Shown here in pieces: positions 9,238 to 18,195 of a stretch of 64,000 nt of DNA. The stretch spans positions 1 through 64,000 of the forward strand of contig CACPKA010000005.1 in the NCBI GenBank assembly GCA_902634485.1, read 5' to 3'. Every line of letters begins with the position of its first letter. The stretch's first letter is position 1. Made by a program: the position numbers and the translations under genes. This DNA is from an uncultured Pelagibacteraceae bacterium (lineage in GTDB: Bacteria; Pseudomonadota; Alphaproteobacteria; Pelagibacterales; Pelagibacteraceae). Under the pieces are notes generated by a model. The model was given only the letters and a program-made list of their open reading frames with translations, had not been told where the DNA came from and made no database searches.

Positions 9238-9687
9238 TTATTTCCTATCAACAATTGTAGCTGACCATTGTGCATCTGCCATTTTTTTTCCATCTACAAA
9301 TGCTTCACCCTTATATTTCCAAACTCTTCCGTGAGATCTAATAGCCTCTATATTAAGTTCTAATCTACAATCAGGTATGACTGGGTTTCTAAAACGAGCT
9401 TTTTCTATACTCATTAAAAAAACAAGTTTATTTTCATATGTAGATTTATCAATTCCATGAGCTGTTAAAGCAGCAGCAGCTTGTCCAAATGCTTCTACGA
9501 TTAATACACCTGGCATAACTGGCTGGTCTGGAAAATGACCTTGAACATAAAAACTACTTTTTTTTACGTTAACTATAGCAGTAGCGGAAGTTAATTTTTT
9601 AATATTAATCAATTCATCGATTAATAACATTGGCTCTCTATGTGGAAGCAAATTTTCAATTTCTTTTTTATTAATTGTATCAGTCAT
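9238..9687 (-). CDS. fabZ: 3-hydroxyacyl-ACP dehydratase
   Basis: LLPHREPMLLIDEL, GHFPDQPVMPGVLIVEAFGQAAA. Confidence 0.97.
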   Translation of the reverse strand: MTDTINKKEIENLLPHREPMLLIDELINIKKLTSATAIVNVKKSSFYVQGHFPDQPVMPGVLIVEAFGQAAAALTAHGIDKSTYENKLVFLMSIEKARFRNPVIPDCRLELNIEAIRSHGRVWKYKGEAFVDGKKMADAQWSATIVDRK

Positions 9688-10632
9688 TTATTTTTTTAAA
9701 AAATTTCTAATTTCTGTAGCTGGATATCCCATAACTTTAGTATTGTCAGGTATATTTTTTATTACACCGCTTCCTCCTCCTATTTGAACGTTATTTCCTA
9801 TTTTTAGATGTCCTGAAATTCCGGCTTGCCCACCTACTATAACATTATTTCCCAAAGAAGAACTTCCTGCTATTCCTACTTGTCCTGCAATAATACAATT
9901 ATCACCTATTTTTACATTATGTGCAATATGGACTTGATTGTCTAAAAAAGTATTTTGCCCAATCTCTGTTACCGATAAAGAGCCTCTATCAATTGTAGAA
10001 TTACTACCAATTTCTGCATTCTTTTTTATTAATACATGACCTATGTGTGGGTATCTAAAGTTTTTTAATTTATTTGGAATAAAACCAAAACCTTTTTTTC
10101 CAACTATAGAGGAATCTAAAATATGAACATTATCCTCAATTATAGAATTTTTAATTATTACGTTAGAACCTATTAAACAATTATTTCCGATAACAACATT
10201 ATTCTCAATTATTGTATTATATCCAATTTTTGTATTATCACCTATTTTTATATTTGAACCAACATAAGTATTTTTGCCTGAATTAATATTTGGAAAAATT
10301 TCACTTATAGGTTTAAGATTAATATTAATATCATCAGTTACTGAATCAGGATAAAATTTTTCGGTAATTTCTGCAGTTAACAAAAGAACATTTTCGTCAA
10401 TTATTTTTAAACATTTTGAAGGTAAATATTGAATTAGTGATTTTTTAGTTATACATGCTAAGGCATTTGTTTTTTTAGCTAAATCTTTATATTTTGTTGA
10501 ATGAAAAAAAGTAATATCTTTTTGACTTGCATCACTTAAATTTTTAACGTCATATATTAAATTATCTTCAGAGGCCGTATCAGCAAGATTTGACAATTTA
10601 AATGGACCTTTATTTTTAAAGAAAGGATTCAT
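9688..10632 (-). CDS. lpxD: UDP-3-O-(3-hydroxyacyl)glucosamine N-acyltransferase
   Basis: Hexapeptide repeats; GFGFIPN, IDRGSLSVTEIGQNTFLDNQVHIAHNVKIG, GGQAGISGHLKIGN. Confidence 0.96.
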   Translation of the reverse strand: MNPFFKNKGPFKLSNLADTASEDNLIYDVKNLSDASQKDITFFHSTKYKDLAKKTNALACITKKSLIQYLPSKCLKIIDENVLLLTAEITEKFYPDSVTDDININLKPISEIFPNINSGKNTYVGSNIKIGDNTKIGYNTIIENNVVIGNNCLIGSNVIIKNSIIEDNVHILDSSIVGKKGFGFIPNKLKNFRYPHIGHVLIKKNAEIGSNSTIDRGSLSVTEIGQNTFLDNQVHIAHNVKIGDNCIIAGQVGIAGSSSLGNNVIVGGQAGISGHLKIGNNVQIGGGSGVIKNIPDNTKVMGYPATEIRNFLKK

Positions 10633-10637
10633 TAATT

Positions 10638-11165
10638 TTAGTTTAAGTCAATTTTTTGTATTTTAGTATCAACTAGAGCAATAATTTCATCAGTTATTTC
10701 TAGCTCAGTCTTGGCTAAAACTATATCTTTTTTTTTTAGAACTATAGAAATACCCTTTTTTGTAGAATAATCTGCAATTATAGGATTGATTTCTTTTAAT
10801 AGCTTTGATGTAGCTTCAATTTTTTTTTTTGAAACATAATCAATTTTTTGTTTTCTATTTTTTTTATATTTTTCTATTTTCTCTTTTAAAATATTAACTT
10901 TTTTATTGTATTCATCAGAAGATAAAATATTTTTTTGAGAAACTATAGAAGCCTCCTCAGTTTTAAGGTTTTCTTCAATTTTTGCAAATTCAGAGATATT
11001 TTCTTTATGTATTTTTTCTAATTGAACTTTTAAAGATTTACCGGCAGAAGTTTCGTTCATAACTTTATCCATATTAATATAAACAATCGATATATTTTCA
11101 GCTTTTAAAGTATTAAAACAAAATGTAATTAAAATAATTACAAAAAACTTTACAAGATATTTCAT
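10638..11165 (-). CDS. OmpH/Skp-family periplasmic chaperone
   Basis: Signal peptide, IVYINMDKVMNETSAGKSL, long coiled coil; located between bamA and lpxD. Confidence 0.9.
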   Translation of the reverse strand: MKYLVKFFVIILITFCFNTLKAENISIVYINMDKVMNETSAGKSLKVQLEKIHKENISEFAKIEENLKTEEASIVSQKNILSSDEYNKKVNILKEKIEKYKKNRKQKIDYVSKKKIEATSKLLKEINPIIADYSTKKGISIVLKKKDIVLAKTELEITDEIIALVDTKIQKIDLN

Positions 11166-13405
11166 TAAAAAGTTGTACCTAGATTGAACCTAAAAGCTTC
11201 AGTTTTATCTGTAGCTGCTTTTGATATAACTCCAGCATATGAGAAGCTAAGCGGTCCAACTGGTGTATGCCAATCGAGAGCTATTCCTGCAGCACTTCGT
11301 ATTTTATTAGAGTCATCTATAGATGAACTATAATCAACACCCCATACATTAGCTGCATCTAAAAAAACTGAAAAATCAGCAGTTTGCCAATTAGGCATTA
11401 CATTTGGCAATGTAGCTGCTAAATTTAAAGACGATATATAGTTTCCTCCTACGTAGTCATTGCTATCAACTGGTCCAACTTTACCTTTTTGAAATCCTCT
11501 TAACTTGCTATTTGGCATATATAACCTCTCAGAAATTCTTACATCATCACCAGTAATTGAATTTACAGATCTTGCAAAAAAACTGAAGCTACTAATCATG
11601 TCATCCATTAACTCTTGATAAAAATTAAATTCGTATCCATTAATAAGACCATAAGAATCACTAACCACTGGTATAGATTGACTAAATACACTTCTATATC
11701 CATCTGTAGTCTGAAATTTTTGATTACGTTTGTCGTAATCAAGTGAATAATTTAGATCGGTGTCAAAATATGTTCCTTTTTGTTTTTTCAATATATTAGA
11801 TGCGGATGAATCAGTTTTTAAAGATTCATAATAAGTTGTCAAAGATGGCGATAAATAAAAATCTTCGTAGTATTCAAATTTAGATCCAAAACTGAAACCA
11901 GTTTTAGTAGTTTTGTAGCCAAAAACATTTAATCTATCTAATTCACTACTTTCAATGCTCGCAAAAATTGATTGGTCAGTACCTCTAAAGTTTGGGTTAG
12001 ATACTCCAAATCTTCCTCTAATACTCTCATCAGTCAATTCAAGATTAGTTGCAAACTCTATACCTCTTCCAAGGAAATTATTTTCTTTAACAGAAAATCC
12101 AATCATAGTTCCACTCGTACCTACGCCAGCACCTGCAGAAATTTCACCTGTAGGTTTTTCTTCAACCTCTATAGTTATAATTTTATTATCTTTATCAGAT
12201 CCTTGAGCGACATCTGTCTCTACCGATTTAAAAAAATTTAAGGCTTTTAAATTATTTATAGATTTTTTATGTAAAATTTTATTAAAAGTATCACCTTCAT
12301 CTAGAATTAAATTATTTCTTATTACATCTTCTCTTGTAATATTATTTCCAATTATGTTTATTCTTTCAACAAAATACTTTTCGGTTTCATCTAAATATAT
12401 AGTGAAGTTAATTTTATCATTATCTACAATAGTTTCGTCTACCATTGCATTTATTGACTCATATTGATCTCTTAAGGCAATTAATTCGACCTCATTAATA
12501 ATTTTTTCTATCGAGTTAAATGAATAAGGTTTATTTTCAAGTTTTTCAAATAAATTTTCTATTCTAATAAAATTGTCACGGCTATAGTCGTCGGGAAGTT
12601 TTAAATTTAATTTGTTAAAATAAAATTTTTGTCCAGCATTAATATTGAAGGTAAGATCAAACATGCCATCATCTAATAATTCTGCAAATGTACTTTCAAC
12701 TTTAACATTATAATAACCTTTATTTCTGTAATAATTTTTTAAAAGCCTAGTATCAAGATTTATTCTACTTTGATTTAATAATTTGTTTTGTGATATAAAT
12801 TTCCAAAATTTATCTTCTTCAGAAACTATTATTCTAAATAATTTTCTATTTTTAAATATCTTGTTTCCAATAAATTTGATTTTACTAATTTTTGCTCTTT
12901 TTCCTAAATCAACATTATAAATTAAAGATACTGTATTATTATCATTTTCTAAAACATCTAATTTAATTTTAGCAAAATAAAAACCATTAGATTTAAGTAT
13001 ATTTAAAAATAAATCTCTATCTTTTTTAACTGAATATTCGTTATAAGAATTATTTTTTTTTAATGCTAATGAATCAAAAATAGGTTCTTTAAGTTTTTTA
13101 GCTTTAATTCCTTTTATTTGAACATTTTGTATAATTGGATTTTCTAAAACGGAAACATTTAAAACTTTATTTGAAATATTGATATTTACATCTTTAAAAA
13201 AATTTGTGTCATACAATTTTTTTAAAATTGTATTTAATTTATTGATATCGTAATCATCATTAAGATTTATTTCACCAAATACTATGATTGTTTCTTTTGA
13301 AATTCTTTCATTTCCTACTATGTTTATTTTATTTATTTTTTCTGCATATGAATTGAAGAAAAATGAAGAAAAAAATAGTATTAATAATAAAACTTTTTTA
13401 AACAT
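11165..13405 (-). CDS. bamA: Outer membrane protein assembly factor BamA
   Basis: Signal peptide, POTRA-like repeats (INIVGNERISKETI, IKFIGNKIF, INIIGNNITREDVIRNNL), C-terminal barrel with GFQKGKVGP and terminal FRFNLGTTF. Confidence 0.96.
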   Translation of the reverse strand: MFKKVLLLILFFSSFFFNSYAEKINKINIVGNERISKETIIVFGEINLNDDYDINKLNTILKKLYDTNFFKDVNINISNKVLNVSVLENPIIQNVQIKGIKAKKLKEPIFDSLALKKNNSYNEYSVKKDRDLFLNILKSNGFYFAKIKLDVLENDNNTVSLIYNVDLGKRAKISKIKFIGNKIFKNRKLFRIIVSEEDKFWKFISQNKLLNQSRINLDTRLLKNYYRNKGYYNVKVESTFAELLDDGMFDLTFNINAGQKFYFNKLNLKLPDDYSRDNFIRIENLFEKLENKPYSFNSIEKIINEVELIALRDQYESINAMVDETIVDNDKINFTIYLDETEKYFVERINIIGNNITREDVIRNNLILDEGDTFNKILHKKSINNLKALNFFKSVETDVAQGSDKDNKIITIEVEEKPTGEISAGAGVGTSGTMIGFSVKENNFLGRGIEFATNLELTDESIRGRFGVSNPNFRGTDQSIFASIESSELDRLNVFGYKTTKTGFSFGSKFEYYEDFYLSPSLTTYYESLKTDSSASNILKKQKGTYFDTDLNYSLDYDKRNQKFQTTDGYRSVFSQSIPVVSDSYGLINGYEFNFYQELMDDMISSFSFFARSVNSITGDDVRISERLYMPNSKLRGFQKGKVGPVDSNDYVGGNYISSLNLAATLPNVMPNWQTADFSVFLDAANVWGVDYSSSIDDSNKIRSAAGIALDWHTPVGPLSFSYAGVISKAATDKTEAFRFNLGTTF

Positions 13406-13412
13406 TGTATTA

Positions 13413-14579
13413 TCATATACATAAATGTTTGGTTTTCAATCTAACATAATTGCTTAGATTGATTAACTCATTGTAATTTTTAGGTGATCTTTTTTTAAAT
13501 TTTACAAATTCCTTCATTCTTAATATTTTATATAAATTACGTGATATGCTTTCAAATTTTATTTTTCCTTTTAAGAATAGGTCAACTAATTCATCATTTG
13601 AACTAACTAGAACAGTTTCATATAGTGAAATATTATCGGGTATATATTTCAATAGTTTTGTTGAAGGAAATTTTTTTTCATTAACTTTGCTAAAATTTAG
13701 ATTATTCAATATTTTTATATTCAATTTTGATGTTTTATATTCTAAATTATTTTTATCATATATTGAATTAAATATTGGAATTTTCATGTCAGAATCATGA
13801 ACTAAGATTTTCGAAAGTCCATTATTAAATTTTATAATAGCATGAACATATGATTTTGGATGAATTAGTATTTCAAATTTTTTAAAATTAATATTGAATA
13901 TTCTCTGGGCTTCTATTACTTCAAAAACTTTATTAATAAGTGTTGCAGAATCTATAGAGATTTTATTACCCATTTTCCAATTAGGATGTTTGATGGCATT
14001 TTTTGGTTTTATTTTTTTAAAATTAGAAAGTGGTAGGTTTAAGAATGGTCCTCCTGATGCAGTAATAATAACCTTTTCAATTGAACTAACTTTATAGTCT
14101 CTTAATAAAGACCATATAGAAAAGTGTTCTGAATCAACAGGTATAAATTTTGTATTATATTTTTTTAATTTTTTACTTATTAAATTCCAGCCACAAATTA
14201 TTGACTCTTTGTTAGCTATAGCAATAGTTTTGGAATATTTTATTATATCTAGAGTTGGCTTTAAACCTTCTAGTCCTGATATAGCCGACATTGTAAAGTC
14301 AATTTTCTTGTTAAATCTATGATCAAAATTTTTAAAACTATTAAAAATATTAATTTTTCTTTTTAAAAATTTTTTTTTAAGTTTTAAGAAATTTTCATTA
14401 TTATTTATTATTATATTTTTAGGCTTTAATTTTTTTATTTGATTTAATATTTCATTATAATTATTGTTAGTAGTTAATAATACTACATCAAAATTATTTT
14501 TATTTTTATAAATTATATCTATTGTTGATTTTCCAATGGAACCAGTTGATCCTAAAATTGCAATTTTTTTTTTCATCAA
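13413..14579 (-). CDS. dxr: 1-deoxy-D-xylulose 5-phosphate reductoisomerase
   Basis: KKIAILGSTGSIGKSTIDII, ANKESIICGW, PVDSEHFSIWSLL, TASGGPFLNLP, HPNWKMGNKISIDSATLINKVFEVIEA. Confidence 0.97.
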   Translation of the reverse strand: MMKKKIAILGSTGSIGKSTIDIIYKNKNNFDVVLLTTNNNYNEILNQIKKLKPKNIIINNNENFLKLKKKFLKRKINIFNSFKNFDHRFNKKIDFTMSAISGLEGLKPTLDIIKYSKTIAIANKESIICGWNLISKKLKKYNTKFIPVDSEHFSIWSLLRDYKVSSIEKVIITASGGPFLNLPLSNFKKIKPKNAIKHPNWKMGNKISIDSATLINKVFEVIEAQRIFNINFKKFEILIHPKSYVHAIIKFNNGLSKILVHDSDMKIPIFNSIYDKNNLEYKTSKLNIKILNNLNFSKVNEKKFPSTKLLKYIPDNISLYETVLVSSNDELVDLFLKGKIKFESISRNLYKILRMKEFVKFKKRSPKNYNELINLSNYVRLKTKHLCI

Positions 14580-15223
14580 TAAAACAATTTAAATAAAATA
14601 TAAGAAAAAGGTACGGCAAAAATCAAGCCATCAACTCTATCTAAAAGACCACCATGACCTGGTATTAATTTACCAGTATTCTTTATTTTGGAGATTCTTT
14701 TAAAATATGAAATTGTTAGGTCTCCAATTTGACTTACAGATGAAACTAATAAAACTAATAAAAAAAGCTCAGGTGTAAATTCATAATTGCTATTTACAAA
14801 AAAGTTATCATAATTAAGAAAAATATTTATTGAAATTATTGATAAAAAAAAACCACCAAACATACCTGAATAAGTTTTGTTCGGGCTTATTTTTATTAGT
14901 TTTGGTCCTTTAAATATTTTACCGAAAATATAACCACCAATATCTGTTGCTACACAAGTTAACAAAACTAATAAGAAAAAGAATATAGATTCATTATTAT
15001 CATTTCTAAATAGAAATGCTGAATAAGAGGAAAATAATAAAAACAAAAGACCAGGGTAAAAATAAATTTTTTTCTTTGTCATTTGATACCATTCATAAGA
15101 AGTAACCAAAAAAAAAATTGACATAAAAAAAATGAAAAAAAAAGAACCTTTCAAAATGAAAAATAATGCAATTGGTATAATAATTATAGAACTTATAATT
15201 CTTTTTGAAGTTTCTTGTTGCAT
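14576..15223 (-). CDS. cdsA: Phosphatidate cytidylyltransferase
   Basis: Polytopic membrane protein; TDIGGYIFGKIFKGPKLIKISPNKTYSGMFGG, GDLTISYFKRISKIKNTGKLIPGHGGLLDRVDG. Confidence 0.95.
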   Translation of the reverse strand: MQQETSKRIISSIIIIPIALFFILKGSFFFIFFMSIFFLVTSYEWYQMTKKKIYFYPGLLFLLFSSYSAFLFRNDNNESIFFFLLVLLTCVATDIGGYIFGKIFKGPKLIKISPNKTYSGMFGGFFLSIISINIFLNYDNFFVNSNYEFTPELFLLVLLVSSVSQIGDLTISYFKRISKIKNTGKLIPGHGGLLDRVDGLIFAVPFSYILFKLFY

Positions 15224-15900
15224 TATATATTTCCAAAATTACGTTTTGTTTTAAAAAATTTTAATAATATTTTATTATAATCTTTAATATTAAAATCTGG
15301 CCATAGTTTTTTTATAAAAAAAATTTCTGAATATGCTAATTGCCATAATAAAAAATTACTTAATCTTTTTGTGTCACCTGTTCTTATTAATAAGTCTGGG
15401 TCCGGTGAATCATAAGTGTATAAATTTTTTTTTATATTTTTTTCATTAATAGATTTTTTTTTTTTTATTATCAAATTCATAGCGTTTATTAACTCATTTT
15501 TTGATCCATAATTTAATGCTAAATTAAGTTGTAAGATTTTATTATTTTTTGTTAAATTTTCAGAGTTAGATAAAATTTTTATTAATTTTTTTGAAAACTT
15601 TTTTTTATTACCAATAATTTTCAGTTTAATACCTTGTTTTATAAGATCTTTTGTTTTTTTTGTTAAAAACTCCTCCAGAAGATTAAATAGAAAATTAACT
15701 TCTTTTTTTGGTCTTTTCCAATTTTCCGTAGAAAAAGCATAAATTGTTAAAAATTTAATTTTTTTTTTTATTGTATTTTTAATTACTTTTTCGATTGTAT
15801 TTAAACCTGCTCTGTGACCTAGATTTCTTGATTTTTTGTACTTCAAACCCCATCTACCATTTCCATCCATTATAATGGCAACATGTTTAATAGGGTTCAT
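15223..15900 (-). CDS. uppS: Isoprenyl transferase (undecaprenyl diphosphate synthase)
   Basis: VAIIMDGNGRWG, GHRAGLNTIEKVI, YAFSTENWKRPKKEV, PDPDLLIRTGDTKRLSNFLLWQLAYSEIFF. Confidence 0.97.
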   Translation of the reverse strand: MNPIKHVAIIMDGNGRWGLKYKKSRNLGHRAGLNTIEKVIKNTIKKKIKFLTIYAFSTENWKRPKKEVNFLFNLLEEFLTKKTKDLIKQGIKLKIIGNKKKFSKKLIKILSNSENLTKNNKILQLNLALNYGSKNELINAMNLIIKKKKSINEKNIKKNLYTYDSPDPDLLIRTGDTKRLSNFLLWQLAYSEIFFIKKLWPDFNIKDYNKILLKFFKTKRNFGNI

Positions 15901-16448
15901 ATGGTCATTATTTCTGTTTCTTTAGAAGTTACCTTGTCGTCAATTTTTTTAATATTTTCATCAGTGTATTTTTGTACTATTTTCTCAGATTTTTTTTCTT
16001 CATCTTCACTAATATCTTTAGACTTGAGCAATGACTTTAGTTCATCATTTGCCTCACGTCTAATATTTCTAATTGAAACTTTACATTTTTCTCCCATTGA
16101 TTTAATCATTTTTTTTATTTCATTTCTTCTTTCTTCACTTAAATCGGGTATCGGTAATCGAATTAACTGTCCGTCTATTTGGGGGTTTAAACCTAGATCT
16201 GATTTTTTTATAGCAGAGTCTATCAAAGTTACATTATTCAAATCCCATACTTGAATACTTATTGTTCTTGCTTCTGGCGTTGTAATTGTTCCCAGTTGAT
16301 TAATGGGCATTTTTTGTCCATAGACATCAACTCTAATTAAATCTAACATGCTTGCATTTGCTCTTCCTGTTCTTAGTGAAGAAAGTTCCTTTGTAAACAC
16401 TTCAAAAGTTTTGTCCATTTTTTGATTATAAATTTTATCTTCAAACAT
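15897..16448 (-). CDS. frr: Ribosome recycling factor
   Basis: LRTGRANASMLDLIRVDVYGQKMPINQLGTITTPEARTISIQVWD, IRLPIPDLSEERRNEIKK. Confidence 0.97.
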   Translation of the reverse strand: MFEDKIYNQKMDKTFEVFTKELSSLRTGRANASMLDLIRVDVYGQKMPINQLGTITTPEARTISIQVWDLNNVTLIDSAIKKSDLGLNPQIDGQLIRLPIPDLSEERRNEIKKMIKSMGEKCKVSIRNIRREANDELKSLLKSKDISEDEEKKSEKIVQKYTDENIKKIDDKVTSKETEIMTI

Positions 16449-17300
16449 TTATTCACCAATTTTTAACCTATAAAAATCTTTAATTTTTAAATTAGGTATA
16501 TTTAGTTCTTTAATTATATCATGAACTTTCTTTTTTGGATCCATAACCCAAGGTTGTGAAAGTAGGGCGTTTTCTTCCTTGAATTTGTTGATCTTTCCTA
16601 GACTTATTTTTTCAATAATATTGTCAGGTTTACCTGTGTTTTTAAGCTCTTCGGAAATCAATTTGCTTTCATTATCTAAAATTTCTTTTTTAATTTCACT
16701 TGAATCAATAGCTAGTGGGGCTGAAGCAGCAACATGCATTGACAAATGTTTTCCAAAAATCTTTAATCCTTCAGAATCATCCTTTGTCTCAATTGATATC
16801 AAAACTGCTAATTTTGATAAATTATCTTTAACTACAGTGTGCAAATAATTAAAATTTTTTGCTCCATTGTAATTGAAAGTTTTAGATCTACCAATTGTAA
16901 TTTTTTCTCCTATCTTAGAAATTAAATCTAATAAATTCTCATCAACAGTCTTTGAGTTTTTCATTTTTGAATTTTTGAGTTTTTCAGAATCTGAGTTAAC
17001 TAAATTATTTAAAACACTAACTTCTTTAACAAAATCGATAAAATTTTCATTTTTTGCAACAAAATCAGTTTCGCAATTAATTTCAATTAATGATTTTTTG
17101 GTCTCGTCTCCACTAACAGCAACAACACCTTCTTTCGCAACTCTAGACATTTTTTTGGATGCTTTGGAAATTCCTTTAACTCTTAAAATTTCAGCTGCTT
17201 TATCCAAATCTCCACCTGCCTCTTCAATGGCAATACCACAATCTTTAAATCCTGCACCCGAGGAAAGCCTTAACTGTTTAATTTTTTCTAAATCACTCAT
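16449..17300 (-). CDS. tsf: Elongation factor Ts
   Basis: [68 protein letters not shown]. Confidence 0.97.
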   Translation of the reverse strand: MSDLEKIKQLRLSSGAGFKDCGIAIEEAGGDLDKAAEILRVKGISKASKKMSRVAKEGVVAVSGDETKKSLIEINCETDFVAKNENFIDFVKEVSVLNNLVNSDSEKLKNSKMKNSKTVDENLLDLISKIGEKITIGRSKTFNYNGAKNFNYLHTVVKDNLSKLAVLISIETKDDSEGLKIFGKHLSMHVAASAPLAIDSSEIKKEILDNESKLISEELKNTGKPDNIIEKISLGKINKFKEENALLSQPWVMDPKKKVHDIIKELNIPNLKIKDFYRLKIGE

Positions 17301-17306
17301 TCAAGT

Positions 17307-18071
17307 TTAAGATAGTTTTTTTTCCCCACCACTCTTTTCAATTTGAATTGATTCTTTTTTTTGATTTGTTTGTTCAAATTTAGGTCCTTCTTCTTTTGCA
17401 TTGTTAATAGTTTCTTTGAGCAAATTGCAATAAAGGTCAATAGATCTACGAGCATCGTCATTACCAGGTATAGGAAAATCAATTCCACCAGGATCTGAGT
17501 TTGTATCTAAAATTGCTATGATTGGAATACCAAGTTTAATTGATTCTTTTATTGCTAAAGATTCATAATTAGTATCAATTATAAAAACTAAGTCAGGAAT
17601 CTTTTTCATTTCTGATATACCGCCTAATGATCTTTGAAGTTTATCTCTTTGAACTGTCATTTTTAAAAGTTCTTTTTTTGTAAAACCTCTATTTTCTGCA
17701 ACTAAATCTATATTAAGTTTTTCAAGTTTTTTAATTGAATTTGATATAGTCCCCCAATTTGTTAGCATTCCACCTAACCATCTATAATTTACATAGTATT
17801 GATTAGTTTCCTTTGCTAAAGTCGCTACAGATTCTGCTGCTTGTTTTTTTGTTGATATAAAAAGTATTTTTCCATTATTGATAATTGTATTATAAACTTT
17901 CTCCAAAGCTACATTTGTTAGCTCAAGTGTTTGAGTTAAATCTATAATATGTATGGAATCCCTTTTTCCAAAAATATATTTTTTCATTTTTGGATTCCAT
18001 CGCAAGGTTTTGTGCCCTAAGTGGACACCTGCTTCTAAAAGCTGTTGTATAGTTATAATTGGTATTTTCAT
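17307..18071 (-). CDS. rpsB: 30S ribosomal protein S2
   Basis: QLLEAGVHLGHKTLRWNPKMKKYIFG, YVNYRWLGGMLTNW, GIPIIAILDTNSDPGGIDFPIPGNDDARRSI. Confidence 0.98.
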   Translation of the reverse strand: MKIPIITIQQLLEAGVHLGHKTLRWNPKMKKYIFGKRDSIHIIDLTQTLELTNVALEKVYNTIINNGKILFISTKKQAAESVATLAKETNQYYVNYRWLGGMLTNWGTISNSIKKLEKLNIDLVAENRGFTKKELLKMTVQRDKLQRSLGGISEMKKIPDLVFIIDTNYESLAIKESIKLGIPIIAILDTNSDPGGIDFPIPGNDDARRSIDLYCNLLKETINNAKEEGPKFEQTNQKKESIQIEKSGGEKKLS

Positions 18072-18160
18072 ATTTTTTCCCGGTTATGCCACCACAATCA
18101 TTTCCATTTAAGGACCGGAGGTATAAAACCACAAATTGTGTGCGTATTAATTTAAACGTT
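18072..18160 (-). ncRNA. Candidate structured 5' leader of rpsB mRNA (possible autoregulatory element)
   Basis: Unusually long GC-richer non-coding stretch; inverted pairs CCGGT/ACCGG (18080-18084 with 18114-18118) and competing CACAA(T)/ATTGTG pairings (18093-18098 or 18130-18134 with 18135-18140). Confidence 0.5.
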
Positions 18161-18195
18161 ATTTACAAACTAATTGATATTAAAACAAGTTTTTT

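Noticed and set aside
8365-9260. + strand ORFs 8365..8547 and 9060..9260 over lpxI/lpxA
   Set aside because: Antisense to conserved CDSs, no recognisable protein features.
11955-12241. Overlapping antisense ORFs in bamA
   Set aside because: Antisense shadows in two frames of the same region; no support.
16579-17310. Long antisense ORFs (89 and 145 aa) over tsf
   Set aside because: tsf has strong family motifs; antisense translations are Ser/Leu/Phe-rich artefacts.
17297-17488. Alternative-frame - strand ORF within rpsB 3' end
   Set aside because: rpsB frame is intact through this region; the ORF is an out-of-frame overlap.
17923-18132. 69-aa - strand ORF spanning the rpsB leader and the rpsB start
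   Set aside because: Out of frame with rpsB and covering a likely structured leader; no homology signal.
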